Assembly (NCBI GenBank): GCA_016256075.1 | Contig: SDVU01000050.1 | Location: 1 to 24,277, forward strand | Direction: 5' to 3' | Length of the DNA: 24,277 nt | Source of the DNA: Dictyocoela muelleri | Lineage: Eukaryota; Microsporidia | Part shown: positions 9,780 to 18,766 of the stretch, one piece after another | Layout of the letters: each line of letters opens with the position of its first letter | How positions within the stretch are numbered: the stretch's first letter is position 1 | The notes under the pieces: model-generated | Databases searched by the model: none | What the model saw: the letters and a program-made list of their open reading frames with translations, nothing else | What the model was told of the DNA's origin: nothing | Program-made: the position numbers and the translations under genes

Positions 9780-9840
9780 TGTTTACCAACGTTTGAATTT
9801 ATTTATATATATATATAAAATACGTTAGTTTCACCACTTC

Positions 9841-9878
9841 TACAATTTTCCACGAATTGTGAATTCCACGAATTGAGA
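9841..9878 (-). repeat. Right terminal repeat units of the MULE
   Basis: Read on the minus strand, this gives TTCTCAATTCGTGGAATTC and then ACAATTCGTGGAAAATT, two units of about 16 bp. They match the left end at 3754-3803 with few differences. Confidence 0.75.
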
Positions 9879-11289
9879 AGGTAGGACTCTTCTCTATATC
9901 CACTCTTAGTACTTACTAATAAATAACTTTACCTTATTTTAAATCAAAATTATAGCTGTAATTGATTTATTAATTTTCTTGTTTACATATTTATTTAATT
10001 TTATTATTTGCTTTTTTTTATTTTAGGGATACTTTATTTCCTTATAAACAACAATAATCTATTTAAAATAAATAATTATTTTTATATTTTTATTTAAACT
10101 TATTTTTCGAGATTTAATAATTTTTTAAAAAATGTTTTTTTTTCAAAACCCTTTTTTCGTTAAGTTTATATTTTTTTAATCACGAATCATATCGTCGAGT
10201 TTGTACAATATTCAGTTGTAGGCATGTTTAGCTTGTTTTATTCTACCAGTCGTATTTTCATTTTTTTAAAATATCGCTTACCGGTCGCATTTCGCGCGCT
10301 AAGCGCTCGATATAATATATAGAAAGCCATTAATATCAGAACATATTGTGAGTATAAGTGCTAATTGTTATGCCTCGAAACCCCATTTTCAGAAAAAACA
10401 TACCTCCATATAACGATTAATTTTTTATGAGTGAATAGACAAAAAAAGAATAAAGTGCACAAATTGATGATTTTATGTTCCATAATAAAAGCTTTGGCGT
10501 AAATGGTAATGACTATTGCATGCACAACTGAAAAGTGAAATATTAAATACTTTTAATAGAAATTAAAATTTTTAATGAAATTGATTTCAACAAATTGATT
10601 GCCGGTAAAAATTTAAAAAGTAGAAAAAAAAGAGATATGTAGAAAATAAAAAAAAATAGAAGGCTTTGATTTTTTTTTGATTTGGGTGTAATTTCTTTAG
10701 AATAGCTGCTTTGGGAATTACAAGGGTTATTACACTAGATATTTAATAATTGAATTTGTTTTTTATGGGTTTGTCTTTTTTTTAAAAAAATGGTCATTTT
10801 TAGAAATGTGCATTTTGAGACTCTCGACAGTGCTAATATGTAGCTTGAAAATTTATTAAAAACAATTTAATTCATAAAAGCATATAATTATTTATATTTT
10901 ATTTGATATTTATTTAACAAAAATCTCTATACAGCGATGATTCTATATTCTTGTAGGTGAACAGTTTTTATAAATATATAACTTATATCTTAAGACACGA
11001 AATCACTTTAGTTGTAGATTTTAGAATTTTAAATATGTGATATATAATATTTGTAATTTCACGATATAAAATAATATATTTCAAAAAACCTGCGTTTTTT
11101 ACATATATTACATGCTGACCCCTCCATATCTGCCAACTCGGAGAATTGTCTCCTACCCTAGTACATGGGCTTTTTATTCTTGGTGTTTCGATAATACGTC
11201 ACTTCATAAGCTATCTAGAAGCCAATCTGTATACGATGTTCTTTTTATCAATGATTCAACAGGTTACAGGTGATTAATTGCATTTCATG
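9879..11289. other. AT-rich intergenic stretch, no gene seen
   Basis: No reading frame of coding quality and no RNA gene recognised. One GC-rich pocket lies at about 10280-10312 (CGCATTTCGCGCGCTAAGCG). It is preceded at 10178-10189 by AATCACGAATCA and followed at 10321 by AGAAAGCCAT. The same three landmarks occur in the same order near 18156, 18215 and 18428, so a diverged shared repeat is possible. Confidence 0.5.
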
Positions 11290-11553
11290 ATTTTTTATTT
11301 TTCACTACTTTTTGCCGAGATGCATCGCCGCACTCATCCCCACACCTATGAGAATCCCTTCTACTTCATTTTCATATTAGACCAAGTATCAGTTATACCA
11401 CACTGAAACAACTGTATATTAATACCATATTTCTATAGTTTATGACTGCTTAATGTCATTACCTCATTATTATTAAAGAGTGACGTCAGCAGGATTCGAA
11501 CCTCGATACTTAAATATTACATTCAAGAGTGTTAATTACCGAGCTACCTGGCG
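11290..11553 (-). mobile_element. tRNA-derived SINE-like repeat, copy 1 (best preserved)
   Basis: On the minus strand it begins with a tRNA-like head. An A box (TAGCTCGGTAATTAACAC) and a perfect B box (GGTTCGAATCC) lie about 50 bases apart, as in tRNA genes and RNA polymerase III promoters. A roughly 180-bp body follows (CACTCTTTAATAATAATGAG ... GTGCGGCGATGCATCTCGGC) and ends AGTAGTGAAAAATAAAAAAT. The acceptor and anticodon stems do not fold properly, so it is not a working tRNA. Four other copies of the body in this window support a dispersed repeat. A SINE is the best reading; a partner LINE is not seen here. Confidence 0.7.
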
Positions 11554-11817
11554 ATGTAATAATATTTTTATTTTAATTTCTATTCGGTAAAATTCCATTG
11601 TGTCCAGAATGGGACAATTTTTATACCTTTAATCAACAAATTAAGTTTTACTTATAAAACATTATAAATTTATACAATAAACTCTCGGTTCACTTATGTG
11701 ACCCGTATTAAAATTAATAATCTTAATTTTATTTATCATGTGGTTTGCCACAAAAATACATAAATTATGAATTCCAACCATATTTTTTTAATTTTTACTA
11801 TTTATTTTACAGAGTTA
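11554..11817. other. Spacer between SINE-like copies
   Basis: AT-rich, with a short hairpin-like GTCCAGAATGGGAC near 11602-11615 but no gene or recognised repeat. Confidence 0.5.
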
Positions 11818-12058
11818 ATCGCCGATCTTTTCTATACACCTATAAGAATCTCTTCCGCTTAAATTTCATATTCCACCAAGAATTAATCAGCTGTACCTGA
11901 GTGGAACAAAATAAACATGTACCTGACTGGAACAATTGTAAACAAATATCTTGTTTTTAACCGCCTTATTCATTTCCCCGATAATTTATTAACCTAAAAG
12001 TATCGGTTTTGAATCATTATATTTTGTTACATACAAGTATTAACCACTGATCTATAAA
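11818..12058 (-). mobile_element. tRNA-derived SINE-like repeat, copy 2
   Basis: On the minus strand it reads TATAGATCAGTGGTTAATAC (A-box part) and later TTCTTATAGGTGTATAGAAA, the same order as copy 1. The B-box region is eroded and the middle carries its own short duplication (two GTTCCA-x-TCAGGTACA units near 11900-11935). More diverged than copy 1. Confidence 0.6.
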
Positions 12059-12107
12059 TACCAATATTTTTTTTAATCTAGTTTTATTAATTTTAATATA
12101 AAAAACT

Positions 12108-12345
12108 GGATTATAAAGTGATTAACACTCATGTATATAACATTTAAGTTCGATGTTCGAACTCACTGATGTCACTTTAATAAATAATTGAAAATGACAA
12201 CATTAACGATTAATAACTATAGTATTAATATACTGCCGGTAAAGACTTGGTTTAATATAAAAATTATGCATAAGATACTCTCATAGGTGTATAGACGAGT
12301 GCAGCAAAATATTTTAGCAAGATAAGTGATTAAACTAAAGAAATT
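12108..12345 (+). mobile_element. tRNA-derived SINE-like repeat, copy 3
   Basis: Plus strand. The head has AAAGTGATTAACACTCATG and a B-box GATGTTCGAACTC. The body TCACTTTAATAAATAATTGA ... TCTCATAGGTGTATAGACGA ... GTGCAGC follows the family order but lacks part of the middle. It lies in opposite orientation to copies 1 and 2 and ends about 220 bp before the only intact gene. Confidence 0.65.
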
Positions 12346-12558
12346 CATAAAAGCCAATAATACCTATATTCCACTGAATTATTGATAAAATATCCTATAT
12401 ACAGATTAAGGAGTTAGCTTCAGAGTGCGTTATAACTTAAACACCGTGAACGAAAGGTCTCGAAATATTGTTTCGTACAACTCTCTGGGTCGAGTATTAT
12501 GGAATTTTCAGATGTAATATATATGAAAATAAAAATATTTATATTTCTATCATTTAGA

Positions 12559-12562
12559 CCCC
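12559..12562 (+). promoter_or_regulatory. CCCC motif directly upstream of the start codon
   Basis: GACCCCA immediately precedes ATG at 12564, in a region otherwise nearly free of C runs. A C-rich or G-rich triplet just before the start codon is a known transcription signal in several microsporidia. This supports both the start choice and the proposed lineage. Confidence 0.6.
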
Positions 12563-12563
12563 A

Positions 12564-14828
12564 ATGATATTTTTATTTGCAATAAATATTTTATGCACAT
12601 CAAATGTTTATGAAGAGACAAAAAAACAAAATAATGAAGATAAAAATATAATAAACTTAAATTCTGGTATGGATCAAAATCTCAGCCTTACTCATTTTAA
12701 TAGTGAAATTGAAAAAATAAAAGTTGGATATAATAAACGGGCTAATGATAAATTTAATATTGAAATGATCCCAAAGAAAAATAATATTTATTTTCAAAAT
12801 TTTGATTCATCAAGTTTATCCTCAAATTATGAATACAAAAGGGATTTAATTTATGCATCAAAAATAAATTCTCAAACAAAAATTAATGCACATAATCCCA
12901 CAGCCGATACTGACACAAATCATAACAAAAATAATCTTTCTTTCAATAGCGAACATATTTCCGACGCATATAATTTCTATAAATCAATAAAACAAACTCC
13001 ACCTAATGAAAATATATCAGCAAATAATTTTGATAATCTTGAAAGTATAAACAGTAATAGTAATAACCAAGTTATAAAAGAAAACAAGTTGTATCAATCT
13101 GCTTCAGAAGATAATGATGAAAAATATTTTTTAAGATATAAATATTCTCAAAAAGAGGAAAATTTGCCTGAACAACTCTTTGATTATTTAGACCTAAATA
13201 TTTTTCAATTTGATAAAATAGTCACAAATAATGATTTCTCAGAAATTGAAAGAAATGCTGAATTTGATGAAGTTTTTAAACTTATAGAACGTGATCAAGA
13301 ATTGATTAAAGAAGAGAATGAAAAACAAAAACAAAATATTATTCCAACTAAGAGAGCCAGAATTGAAAATGACTTAGATGACATAAATTCAAATATAGCA
13401 AATCCTACCATTAAAAAAACTTTTGAGATTACACAGCAGCCACAACCATTTAATAACAAATTTAATTTTCCAAAACCAACAGAGACCTTAAAAAGCGATC
13501 AAAAGCCGATGACATCAAAATTTAACAAAATTTTAAACAAAAATATAGAGATTTCTGAAACGAAAGTATTTAATAAATCTCGATTAAATTTCAGACCTAT
13601 ATTACCCAAAATCTCTGGACAGACAAACGATTTTCTAAATAATCATAACATATCAACATATTCTCCATCAAATAATTACGAAATCAATTCAACTCGTAAT
13701 ATTGAAATTGATTTTCCTTATGATAATGATTTCGATTCACCGAATTTTTCTTTAGATTTTTTAAATTCTTATATTGCTGATTTAAATAAAAATTATTCCG
13801 AAAAATGCGAAAATATTTTTTTAGTTGTAGCTGATAGAATTTCGGAAGTCCTATTTCGATTGAGGTCTGAAAATAAATTTAATGATTCAGATAGAAGCAA
13901 AAGACCTTTTAGCTATAGATGTTATTTGAAAATAAATATCTCAGTTGGATACATATTGACAGAGATATTAGATAAAAATATACCCTTTTATATTTTTACA
14001 AATAACTTTGTTAAAATAAATAATGACAATTTAGATATATCTAAATCAAAATATGCTGGATATAACATTTTTAGGACTAAAGAACAAGAGAATGATGCCT
14101 TCAACTCATTAATAAGTGAAATTGAACTAAAATATGGTAATGAAGCAAAAAAATTAGCAAAATCTGCTTACAACAACTTTCTAGAAAAATTAAATCCTGA
14201 TATTCTGGTGCTAATTGAAAAAATATACAACGGCCAAGTAAATAATAAGAGAGCCACACATTCAAATATAAATAAGGTTTTTTATGCTATTAACAATTTA
14301 ATCCAATTCAAAAATGTTCAATTAACCGAAGTAGACAGTCTCATTATCTATAAAGTCTTGAAATCGATATCAAAATTTCTTAGACAAACTTCTGAAGATT
14401 CATTTTTAACATCTGTTTTTCCTGAATTTAGAATTATTAATCTTTTATACCATTCAAGAATCAACGATCACCACATATCAGGAAGAAAATTTCACGCGGG
14501 TATATTTCTGAAAAAGATTTTAAAACAAAAATTGGAAGATTTTAAGGAGAAATATCAAACCGCTGGAAGGATGAATAACCTTGATAATATTTATTTTAAG
14601 GAAATTTTAGAAATAAGAGTTTTTTATTTTTTTACTCTGTTCAAATTTTTAAACATAAAGAAACCTTATTTGTTGGCATATATTTTATTAAGTATTAGGT
14701 CATACCTTCTCAAGAGTGAAAAAATCAATTATATTGAAAAAAATGAATTTGAAAAAATTTTTAGCTTGCATGTGATAAATCTTGATGAAATTTTATATAA
14801 ACAACTCTTTATACATTTAAAACCCTAA
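12564..14828 (+). CDS. Hypothetical protein, 754 residues, possible signal peptide, Asn-rich and disordered N-terminal half
   Basis: This is the only long intact host-type gene here; I do not recognise a family. Residues 1-15 (MIFLFAINILCTSNV) are hydrophobic and could be a signal peptide. Residues about 20-400 are rich in Asn, Ser, Lys and Asp and look disordered, with a basic TKRAR patch near residue 262 that could be a nuclear signal or a protease site. From about 400 to the end the sequence becomes regular, with long amphipathic helical stretches such as LILKKILKQKLEDF-like segments, and no membrane spans beyond the N terminus. It ends ...FIHLKP at 14828. There is no intron. The start is favoured because CCCC lies one base before the ATG. 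Secretion into the host cell would be typical of such microsporidian proteins, but this is inference. Confidence 0.85.
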   Translation: MIFLFAINILCTSNVYEETKKQNNEDKNIINLNSGMDQNLSLTHFNSEIEKIKVGYNKRANDKFNIEMIPKKNNIYFQNFDSSSLSSNYEYKRDLIYASKINSQTKINAHNPTADTDTNHNKNNLSFNSEHISDAYNFYKSIKQTPPNENISANNFDNLESINSNSNNQVIKENKLYQSASEDNDEKYFLRYKYSQKEENLPEQLFDYLDLNIFQFDKIVTNNDFSEIERNAEFDEVFKLIERDQELIKEENEKQKQNIIPTKRARIENDLDDINSNIANPTIKKTFEITQQPQPFNNKFNFPKPTETLKSDQKPMTSKFNKILNKNIEISETKVFNKSRLNFRPILPKISGQTNDFLNNHNISTYSPSNNYEINSTRNIEIDFPYDNDFDSPNFSLDFLNSYIADLNKNYSEKCENIFLVVADRISEVLFRLRSENKFNDSDRSKRPFSYRCYLKINISVGYILTEILDKNIPFYIFTNNFVKINNDNLDISKSKYAGYNIFRTKEQENDAFNSLISEIELKYGNEAKKLAKSAYNNFLEKLNPDILVLIEKIYNGQVNNKRATHSNINKVFYAINNLIQFKNVQLTEVDSLIIYKVLKSISKFLRQTSEDSFLTSVFPEFRIINLLYHSRINDHHISGRKFHAGIFLKKILKQKLEDFKEKYQTAGRMNNLDNIYFKEILEIRVFYFFTLFKFLNIKKPYLLAYILLSIRSYLLKSEKINYIEKNEFEKIFSLHVINLDEILYKQLFIHLKP

Positions 14829-14832
14829 TAAA
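14827..14832 (+). terminator. AATAAA poly(A) signal overlapping the stop codon
   Basis: The TAA stop (14826-14828) runs directly into TAAA, giving AATAAA at 14827. A second A-rich AAATAAAA follows at about 14836. Very short 3' ends of this kind are common in compact microsporidian genes. Confidence 0.5.
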
Positions 14833-15050
14833 TTGAAATAAAAACTCATAATTTAATATTCTATGAACTCCCTATAAATAAATTTTATTTAAAGGTTTTT
14901 TTAACTTTGACAAGTTGTAAAATTTACCTAATTTTATGAAATTTACTGTTTATTTTAGTATTAATAAGATTTTTTGTAGAAATATATTTAAATAATAAAC
15001 CTTGTCATAATTTTTGTTAATTTTTTTTTAAACTTATAATTTACTTGGGG

Positions 15051-15086
15051 TGAGCCAATCGCTCACTGTCCCAATCGCTCACTTTC
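15051..15086 (+). repeat. Left terminal units of the second MULE
   Basis: Two units, CCAATCGCTCACTGTC and CCAATCGCTCACTTTC, lie in direct tandem. They are much fewer than at the right end, so the two termini are asymmetric. Confidence 0.8.
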
Positions 15087-15229
15087 ATAATTGAACCTTT
15101 TCAAAATCGCTACCCAAATAATTGAAAACTTTTAACTCTTAAAATGGCGGAAATTATAAAAGTGTGAGGTAAAAATAATAAATGACTTCTTATAATTAAC
15201 GATAACTTTTTTTCAAAAAAAGCAATTAT

Positions 15230-16480
15230 GAAAATAGAAGCCTATCTTACTAGGTTTGCTATGTAAAAAGGTGTAATGTCTGTGTACACTTAAAAGGAAA
15301 TAAGATTTTTATTCTTAAATAAAGAGCACGGTCATTCGACAGATGAAAAAAATTTCAAGATGTTGTTTGTTGTCAACTTAAACTTATCTTAAAGGAAAAG
15401 CTTTTCCTGTCCGGAAAACCCACATATTGTGACGAAGAAGTTCTTGGTGCGGCATATAGATACAGTAGCATTCCTTATGACACCTCCTTACATTTTCGAC
15501 CGAGAAAGTTTTATCTACAGAATAAAGAGGTATTACTATCAATCTCATGTAGATCTATCCACCAACCTTGAAATATCGTAAATTATTTATCCCAGATGGT
15601 AGAAAACACATGTTTTACGATAACTCTACTTATGATCCCAATATTATACCGGGTGACAAGAGATTTATTTCCTTTTTTTTTCTAGGAAACTCCAAGATTT
15701 ACATTAATTAAGCTTTTAAATCCACAACCTGCGAGTATTTTTCCAACGTATATTTTACATGGGGAATTTAATCGGTATGCTTTTCTTTATTTATTCTTTT
15801 CTGAGTGATAAAACAGAGGAAGCGTACACACTATTATTTAGAAGAATAGTGAATTCTTTATGTAGGACCGGATTTTTTTTAAACCTACAACAATGTAAAT
15901 CAATTGCGATTATGCAGCATATAATGATATTCAACATGTTCTCTGAAGCATCGGAAAATGGCTTTTTTTTCCATTTTGACCAGGCAATAAGGAGAAAACT
16001 AGTTGATATGGAAGTGAAAACATTGTTTAATGAAGATACGTACTTTAAAGAGCCTGTTCTGATGATTCCTTTTCTTGCCTTATTTCTTCGACATAAATCG
16101 ATAAAAGTAGGCTTATTATAAAAAGTTCCTTTCAAAATCTAACATGGCAAATATCTTTACTTATGTACTATGTTGAGGATGTCTGGATAAAAGGAATTGG
16201 AGTTTTATTTTCTGGAAAGAATGTAAAAAATCAGGTGTTTTCACTATTCGAATTAACAATTATGCCGAAGCCATTCATCCTACAATTATTAGATGTTTAA
16301 GAGAGCTCACCTAAATTTTTATGAAGTTATTGAAATAATAAAACGGATGCAGCTACTTAATTATATTCATTATCTTCGACTAATAGATTGTGGAGCAATT
16401 AAGAGTTAAAAAAGAATACATGTTGACAATATCAAAAGATAGCCGAAGCTCTTGACATGCTTATTAGAAACTCAATAAGA
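15230..16480 (+). pseudogene. MULE transposase with FLYWCH finger (broken)
   Basis: The order of blocks matches a Mutator-family transposase. A FLYWCH-like end lies at about 15270-15350 (GVMSVYT, then LNKEHGHSTDEKNF). A segment IPDGRKHMFYDNSTYDPN follows at about 15585-15640, then IFPTYILHG near 15737-15763. The best preserved stretch is 15759-16118, with LSDKTEEAYTLLFRRIVNS and later GFFFHFDQAIRRKLVDM, the MULE C-x-FHF-QAI-RK block with Gly-Phe in place of Gly-Cys. A C-terminal piece around 16215-16310 reads INNYAEAIHPTIIRCLREL, the NN-x-E-x-x-H region. Frame changes and stops separate the blocks. It would have bound the terminal arrays and cut the element out by DDE chemistry. Confidence 0.75.
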
Positions 16481-16592
16481 TTTACGCAGCTATTAGCTAC
16501 CCTATCTAATGAAATTAAACTAAATATTTGAAATTTAATTTCGATTTTCTAATTTTAAAAGGGAAAAATTTACAATTTTTTTGGGGAAATTT

Positions 16593-16732
16593 AGAAAGCG
16601 AGCAGTATAGAAAGTGAGCGGTAGGGAAAGTTTTGTTTAGAAAGTACGGTTTGGAAAGTGGCGGTGGAACAATGAGCGGTTAGGACAGTGATCAGTTAAG
16701 ACAGCGAGCTTTAAAAGAGAGCTATTGGCCCA
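16593..16732 (-). repeat. Right terminal tandem array of the second MULE
   Basis: About eight or nine units of 14-17 bp follow the pattern AGAAAGTGAGCGGTTT, including AGAAAGCGAGCAGTAT, AGAAAGTGAGCGGTAG, GGAAAGTGGCGGTGG and GGACAGTGATCAGTTA. The complement gives the GCTCACTTTC core of the left end. Unit length varies slightly and the array ends at ATTGGCCCA. Confidence 0.85.
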
Positions 16733-17404
16733 TAACCTTTATTTTATATAATTGAAAATTGTCATATTTTATTTTTTTTGCACCAACTGTAAAAAACTCA
16801 AATAAAGTAAAAGTATTTTCTTAAATAACAAACAAACCCATCTCAAAACCATATTATTTGTAATCGCTATATAAACAGCGTAAAAAATATAATTGCTTAG
16901 CTTTATTGTGTTTTTTCTAGATAAATCCCCTCTTTAGAATTATAAGTATATTTTTAAAGGTTAAGAGACAATTTTAAAGTTTTATTAAAATTTTAACTTA
17001 TTTTTTTTATAAAAATAAGAACCCTATGTGGTGAGAGTGATATTATAGAAAATTATAAACGTTGGTTTTGAATGAAACAATCAGCTAATAGTACTATTAT
17101 TCAATTTTCAAAAAGATTATACGTACTGAGAGGATATCATTGACAATTAATTTATTGCGAATTTTAGGTTATTTGAATCTAAAAAAGTTCATTATTATAC
17201 AATTATTTTAAAAAAAAATAAAGATCTTTTTAGAAACCATAAGCCTTGTAGTAAAACTTTGAATCTTTACTAAATTTCCCTTCGGTCATATTTGTATAAA
17301 GATTTACCACTCATAAAAAAAATCGAAAAATTTTATTTACAAATATTTAAAAAAACATATAAAATAATAAAAATTAATTATAAAGGGGAGCGAAAAATCG
17401 CCTA
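16733..17404. other. AT-rich stretch without a recognisable gene
   Basis: I see no coding frame, tRNA or repeat in it beyond A and T runs. The GC content stays very low throughout. Confidence 0.55.
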
Positions 17405-17448
17405 GGCGTGTTTTGGTGTTTTTTAGGGAGAGTTTGCGAAAACACGCC
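17405..17448. repeat. 44-bp GGCG...CGCC stem-loop, copy 2
   Basis: GGCGTGTTTT (17405-17414) pairs exactly with AAAACACGCC (17439-17448) around a 24-base loop. Length, ends and a T-run in the loop agree with the stem-loop at 3173-3216. Confidence 0.6.
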
Positions 17449-17456
17449 AAAAATAT

Positions 17457-17600
17457 TAATATAGTATAAATATATAATAAATAATAAATAATAAATAATA
17501 TATAATTAATAATAAAAATATATAATAAATATAAAATAAATAATAAATATATAAATAAAAAGTAAATATATAAATAAATACAAATATAAATAATTAATTG
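17457..17600. repeat. AT-only microsatellite-like tract
   Basis: A run of AATA, TAAA and ATATA words with almost no G or C. Slippage products of this sort are expected in such AT-rich DNA. Confidence 0.8.
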
Positions 17601-17649
17601 AAATTTATGTTTTGGAAATTTTTATTCTATAACTAAAAGTTTACCCAAT

Positions 17650-17678
17650 CCGAAAAAATGCCTACGGCATTTTTTCGG
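17650..17678. repeat. Perfect 13-bp stem hairpin
   Basis: CCGAAAAAATGCC, loop TAC, then GGCATTTTTTCGG. The stem is perfect with a three-base loop. It overlaps the start of a 43-codon frame. Confidence 0.8.
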
Positions 17679-17789
17679 AATGCCTTTAATGATATTTCCA
17701 TAGATTATCCTGCTCTCAATGAACATAGACAATGTCCAAAATGCAGGAGAGATATGCTATTGAAAGTATTTAATACAAGTATCTCTTAA
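17658..17789 (+). CDS. Possible 43-residue fragment with a CxxC motif
   Basis: The frame begins MPTAFFRNAFNDISID and continues with NEHRQCPKCRRDMLLKVFN before a stop at 17787-17789. Composition is far more protein-like than its surroundings: it has a CPKC pair, charged residues and the longest patch of ordinary GC here. It could be the remnant of a transposase or zinc-binding protein. The first codons lie within the perfect hairpin, which argues against the annotated ATG being a true start; the frame stays open upstream to about 17634. Function is unknown. Confidence 0.3.
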   Translation: MPTAFFRNAFNDISIDYPALNEHRQCPKCRRDMLLKVFNTSIS

Positions 17790-18060
17790 TATTTAATATT
17801 TAATTTTTAATTTTTAATTTTTGGTATTAGAATTTAATTTTAAATGTTTAATTTTTAACGACACTACATTTGGTAGTCATTTTACCATTGTTGCCCTGTA
17901 ATAAATTTAACATACTTAAAATTATAATTTATAATTTTTAATTTTTAATTATTGTTTTTATTTATTTATTTAAATTTCAGTAAAATACTTCTGATAAATG
18001 ATCTGAATTTTAAAATTGTTTACAATTTAAAAGTTAAATATAAAAAAAAAATAATTATTA
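17790..18060. other. AT-rich stretch, TTTAATTTTTAA-type words
   Basis: Repeated TTTAATTTTTAATTTTTAA words occur at 17799-17822 and near 17930-17950. No gene is seen. Confidence 0.5.
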
Positions 18061-18061
18061 T

Positions 18062-18235
18062 GACTGCTTGCTGAGTGGTCAATGAATTTAAAAACCTGTC
18101 TAAATTCATGGATCAATTTCCTTTTGGATGCAATATATGTTCACAATTTAATATAAATCACGAATCAGATATGATCACGGCGAGATTCGATCTTTTCGCA
18201 TGCTAGGCGCATGTCGTACGTTGCGCGCGCGACAA
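18062..18235 (+). other. tRNA-like 5' half upstream of SINE-like copy 4
   Basis: GACTGCTTGCTGAGTGGTCA resembles the acceptor and D arm of a Leu or Ser tRNA (A-box TGCTGAGTGG). A GAATTT/AAATTC stem follows. A B-box-like AGATTCGATCT lies about 110 bases on, too far for a normal tRNA. A GC-rich CGCATGCTAGGCGCATG patch follows. It may be the head of a second SINE type or a decayed tRNA pseudogene. Confidence 0.4.
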
Positions 18236-18239
18236 TAAA

Positions 18240-18418
18240 TAACGAGTGAATGACATTAATCAGTCAAAAACTATATAAATATACTACTACTATGCAGTTT
18301 TTTATAGTGTGGTATAGTTATTAATACTTGGCCTAATATTACAATGGATTAAAAGGGTATCTCTTAGGAATTGAGATGACCGCGGCGACGCATATCTGAG
18401 AAATAAGTAGTGAAATAA
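18240..18418 (+). mobile_element. SINE-like repeat body, copy 4
   Basis: GAGTGAATGACATTAATCAG, ATAGTGTGGTATAGTTATTA, TACTTGGCCTAATATTACAA, CGCGGCGACGCATATCTGAG and a tail AGTAGTGAAATAAAAAAT follow copy 1 in the same order and spacing. The head in front differs from that of copies 1, 2, 3 and 5. Confidence 0.7.
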
Positions 18419-18766
18419 AAAATTATTAGAAAGCCATAATTTACCTATTTCCTACAAAGTAATCGATAAAACATAAAAAAATACCGTGTACAGCTAGACT
18501 TCTGGATAATTTAAGAAGTGATGTATTATAGGAACACAGCTCCAAAGGTCTAAAGACCACGGTAAGAGACAGCTACCGGGTAGACAATAATAATATCGGC
18601 ATTAATATAAGATTGACATTCTTTTTATTATTTTGATTTTTTTATATATAAAAAATATTTTAAAATGAATAAAAAACATTTTTTTGAAGGAAGGGATATC
18701 TTCGGACGATATTTTTGGAAAGGCAATTTATAATAAGATAAAGAAATTTATATTTTTTCTGATCCT

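Larger units (their letters stand above)
3754..9878 (+). mobile_element. Mutator-like DNA transposon (MULE), disrupted by nested insertions
   Basis: The ends are inverted copies of TCTCAATTCGTGGAATTC, one reading inward at 3754 and one on the minus strand ending at 9878. Inside lie two parts of one MULE transposase on the plus strand, 3945-4560 and 8806-9425. They are separated by a Ty3/gypsy element (4572-8793). A palindromic MITE (9476-9771) sits between the transposase end and the right terminus. Removing both insertions leaves about 1.6 kb, close to the MULE at 15051-16732. I found no certain target duplication outside the ends. It is dead: the coding sequence has in-frame stops and frame changes besides the insertion. 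Confidence 0.75.
15051..16732 (+). mobile_element. Second Mutator-like transposon (MULE), decayed
   Basis: The ends are inverted: TGAGCCAATCGCTCACTGTC at 15051, and TGGGCCAATAGCTCTCTTTT when read on the minus strand from 16732. Both ends continue as tandem units of 14-17 bp containing GCTCACTTTC or its complement. A MULE transposase reads on the plus strand between them. Total length is 1.68 kb. No certain target duplication was found. End units differ from those of the first MULE, so the two belong to separate subfamilies. Confidence 0.8.

Noticed and set aside
11475-11553. Functional tRNA gene on the minus strand
   Set aside because: A and B boxes are good, but the acceptor and anticodon stems do not pair and the same head occurs joined to a repeated body elsewhere, so a SINE-like repeat fits better.
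15791-16135. 114-residue minus-strand frame
   Set aside because: It is antisense to the best preserved MULE transposase block, which has clear family motifs on the plus strand.
17650-17678. Rho-independent bacterial terminator
   Set aside because: The window is eukaryotic in all other respects and no gene ends at this hairpin.
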